Shown: positions 63,273 to 64,000 of the stretch, piece after piece
Position numbering within the stretch: position 1 is the stretch's first letter
How the letters are laid out: each line of letters starts with the position of its first letter
NCBI RefSeq assembly: GCF_013204795.1
Contig: NZ_JABMKW010000020.1
Coordinates: forward strand, 372,001-436,000
From: Pedobacter panaciterrae
Lineage (GTDB): Bacteria; Bacteroidota; Bacteroidia; Sphingobacteriales; Sphingobacteriaceae
Direction: 5' to 3'
DNA: 64,000 nt
Program-made: the position numbers and the translations under genes
The notes under the pieces: generated by a model
Told to the model about the DNA's origin: nothing
The model's input: the letters and a program-made list of their open reading frames with translations, nothing else
The model's database searches: none

Positions 63273-63835
63273 GCTATGAAATATTATTTATTCAGGGTGC
63301 CGGGAATGTATCAACATCGCAGGAGCAAGTAATTATAGATGCGCTGAGGAATAATCTTGGCGATAAATTTACAATTACATATCCACCAATGCCGGATACT
63401 GAACATCCTGCCTTCCTGGATTGGGAAGCAGTTTTAGAAACCAGTCTCAATAGTTTGTCAGGTAAGGTTATTCTCCTTGGTCATTCCTTAGGAGGCTCCA
63501 TTATATTGAAATATTTTACCAGACAGCCTGTGCCAGACAAAGTAATAGGAATGATCCTATTTGGCGTTCCTTATTGGAAGGATCAGAATTGGGATGTCTC
63601 TGAATATGCAATAGAAGATGATCTGCTAAGTAAGCTCAGCACACTGGATAATATTTATTTTTATCACTCAGTAGACGATGAAGTGATCCCTAATCACCAA
63701 TTTAAATCCTACCGAAAGTTAATTCCCAGAGGGCATTGGAGAGTATTGTCTGGTGTGGATCATTCCTATCATGGTGCAATCCCAGATATGATTAACGATA
63801 TACAGGATTTGGCCGACGATACCAAAGAGAAATGA
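63269..63835 (+). CDS. Alpha/beta hydrolase, RBBP9/YdeN type
   Basis: 188-residue serine hydrolase. The N-terminal ILFIQGAGNVSTSQEQVIID, the nucleophile elbow LLGHSLGGSIILKYF, a later acidic residue in FYHSVDDEVIPNHQF and the histidine in GVDHSYHGAIPD give a plausible Ser-Asp-His triad. Length matches the small RBBP9 family. Substrate unknown. A possible 35-residue ORF overlaps its start by 4 bp. Confidence 0.88.
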   Translation: MSYEILFIQGAGNVSTSQEQVIIDALRNNLGDKFTITYPPMPDTEHPAFLDWEAVLETSLNSLSGKVILLGHSLGGSIILKYFTRQPVPDKVIGMILFGVPYWKDQNWDVSEYAIEDDLLSKLSTLDNIYFYHSVDDEVIPNHQFKSYRKLIPRGHWRVLSGVDHSYHGAIPDMINDIQDLADDTKEK

Positions 63836-63899
63836 TTAAGAAGCCTGCACAAATGAATGCGCAGGCCGAATACCAGTATTAAAACAATTAATTAATGAC

Positions 63900-64000
63900 C
63901 TAGGTATAGCCCAGTATTTTAAGTACCTGTTTACTATTTTGCTCTTCTCCGAAAACTTCGAAGTTGAATGTTTCATCTCTGTTTCTACGTATAATAACAT
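63900..64000 (-). CDS. C-terminal fragment of a minus-strand gene cut by the window edge
   Basis: Reading from the window end, the minus strand encodes V-I-I-R-R-N-R-D-E-T-F-N-F-E-V-F-G-E-E-Q, then NSKQVLKILGYT and a stop. The composition looks like a protein C terminus, and no other frame here is open and sensible. About 32 residues are visible; too few to name. Confidence 0.5.
   Translation of the reverse strand, partial: VIIRRNRDETFNFEVFGEEQNSKQVLKILGYT

Noticed and set aside
1..64000. CRISPR arrays, insertion sequences, prophage or integrase genes, tRNA genes
   Set aside because: No regularly spaced repeats, transposase or integrase motifs were found, and the gene-free gaps are short with no cloverleaf I could recognise.

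Overview
The window looks like a chromosomal segment of a Bacteroidota bacterium of the Sphingobacteriaceae type, close to Pedobacter. This rests on a SusC/SusD pair with associated glycosidases, a YpdA-type (bacillithiol) reductase, a BlaI/M56 pair, weak Shine-Dalgarno sites, AT-rich intergenic DNA, and promoters of the TTG / TAnnTTTG kind. The taxonomy is inferred from gene families, not from a marker search. I saw no rRNA, tRNA, CRISPR array, transposase or phage gene.

Layout. 1-4404: end of a sugar-acid oxidation operon (FAH-family dehydratase, ketoglutarate semialdehyde dehydrogenase) running into a dGTPase and a YpdA-like reductase. 4426-9168: BlaI-type repressor with a palindrome in its promoter, an M56 sensor peptidase with an unusual Ala/Tyr/Pro-rich tail, and a TonB-dependent outer-membrane protein. 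9171-25892: the centrepiece, a polysaccharide/oligosaccharide utilisation locus for alpha-galactosides. It holds a divergent AraC regulator, then susC, susD, galM, a GH97 enzyme, a sugar/H+ symporter, a DUF5107-TPR protein, a GH36 alpha-galactosidase and galT, all on the plus strand. Galactokinase is absent. A pair of GTCCATT repeats 21 bp apart in the araC-susC gap is a good candidate operator.

25961-33823: small and stress genes (sigma factor, lipoprotein, Cu/Zn superoxide dismutase, M1 peptidase, LiaF-like membrane protein) and a large multidomain GH31 glycosidase with a possible LacI-type operator upstream. 34004-42522: lspA, MarR-GNAT pair, SRPBCC protein, succinate-semialdehyde dehydrogenase family member, mqo, AsmA-like protein, OsmC. 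42662-55232: housekeeping metabolism: proB-proA with an overlapping LacI-family regulator, phosphosugar mutase, aspartate kinase, lysA with an overlooked 58-residue membrane protein head-to-head, glutaryl-CoA-type acyl-CoA dehydrogenase, folB, a GlcD-like oxidase, a thioesterase and a small heat-shock protein.

55254-64000: a more accessory stretch: acyltransferase 3, a PAS protein with a decayed histidine-kinase domain, an acidic disordered protein, a Crp/Fnr regulator, RidA, a VanZ-like membrane protein, a GH5 glucanase, a DUF421 protein paired with a Kv-type channel (both end in a four-cysteine zinc ribbon), a DUF1080 lipoprotein, an RBBP9-type hydrolase and the tail of one more minus-strand gene. 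The items I would look at first are the DUF421/Kv zinc-ribbon pair, the DUF5107-TPR protein in the galactoside locus, the BlaI promoter, and the unlisted small membrane protein next to lysA.
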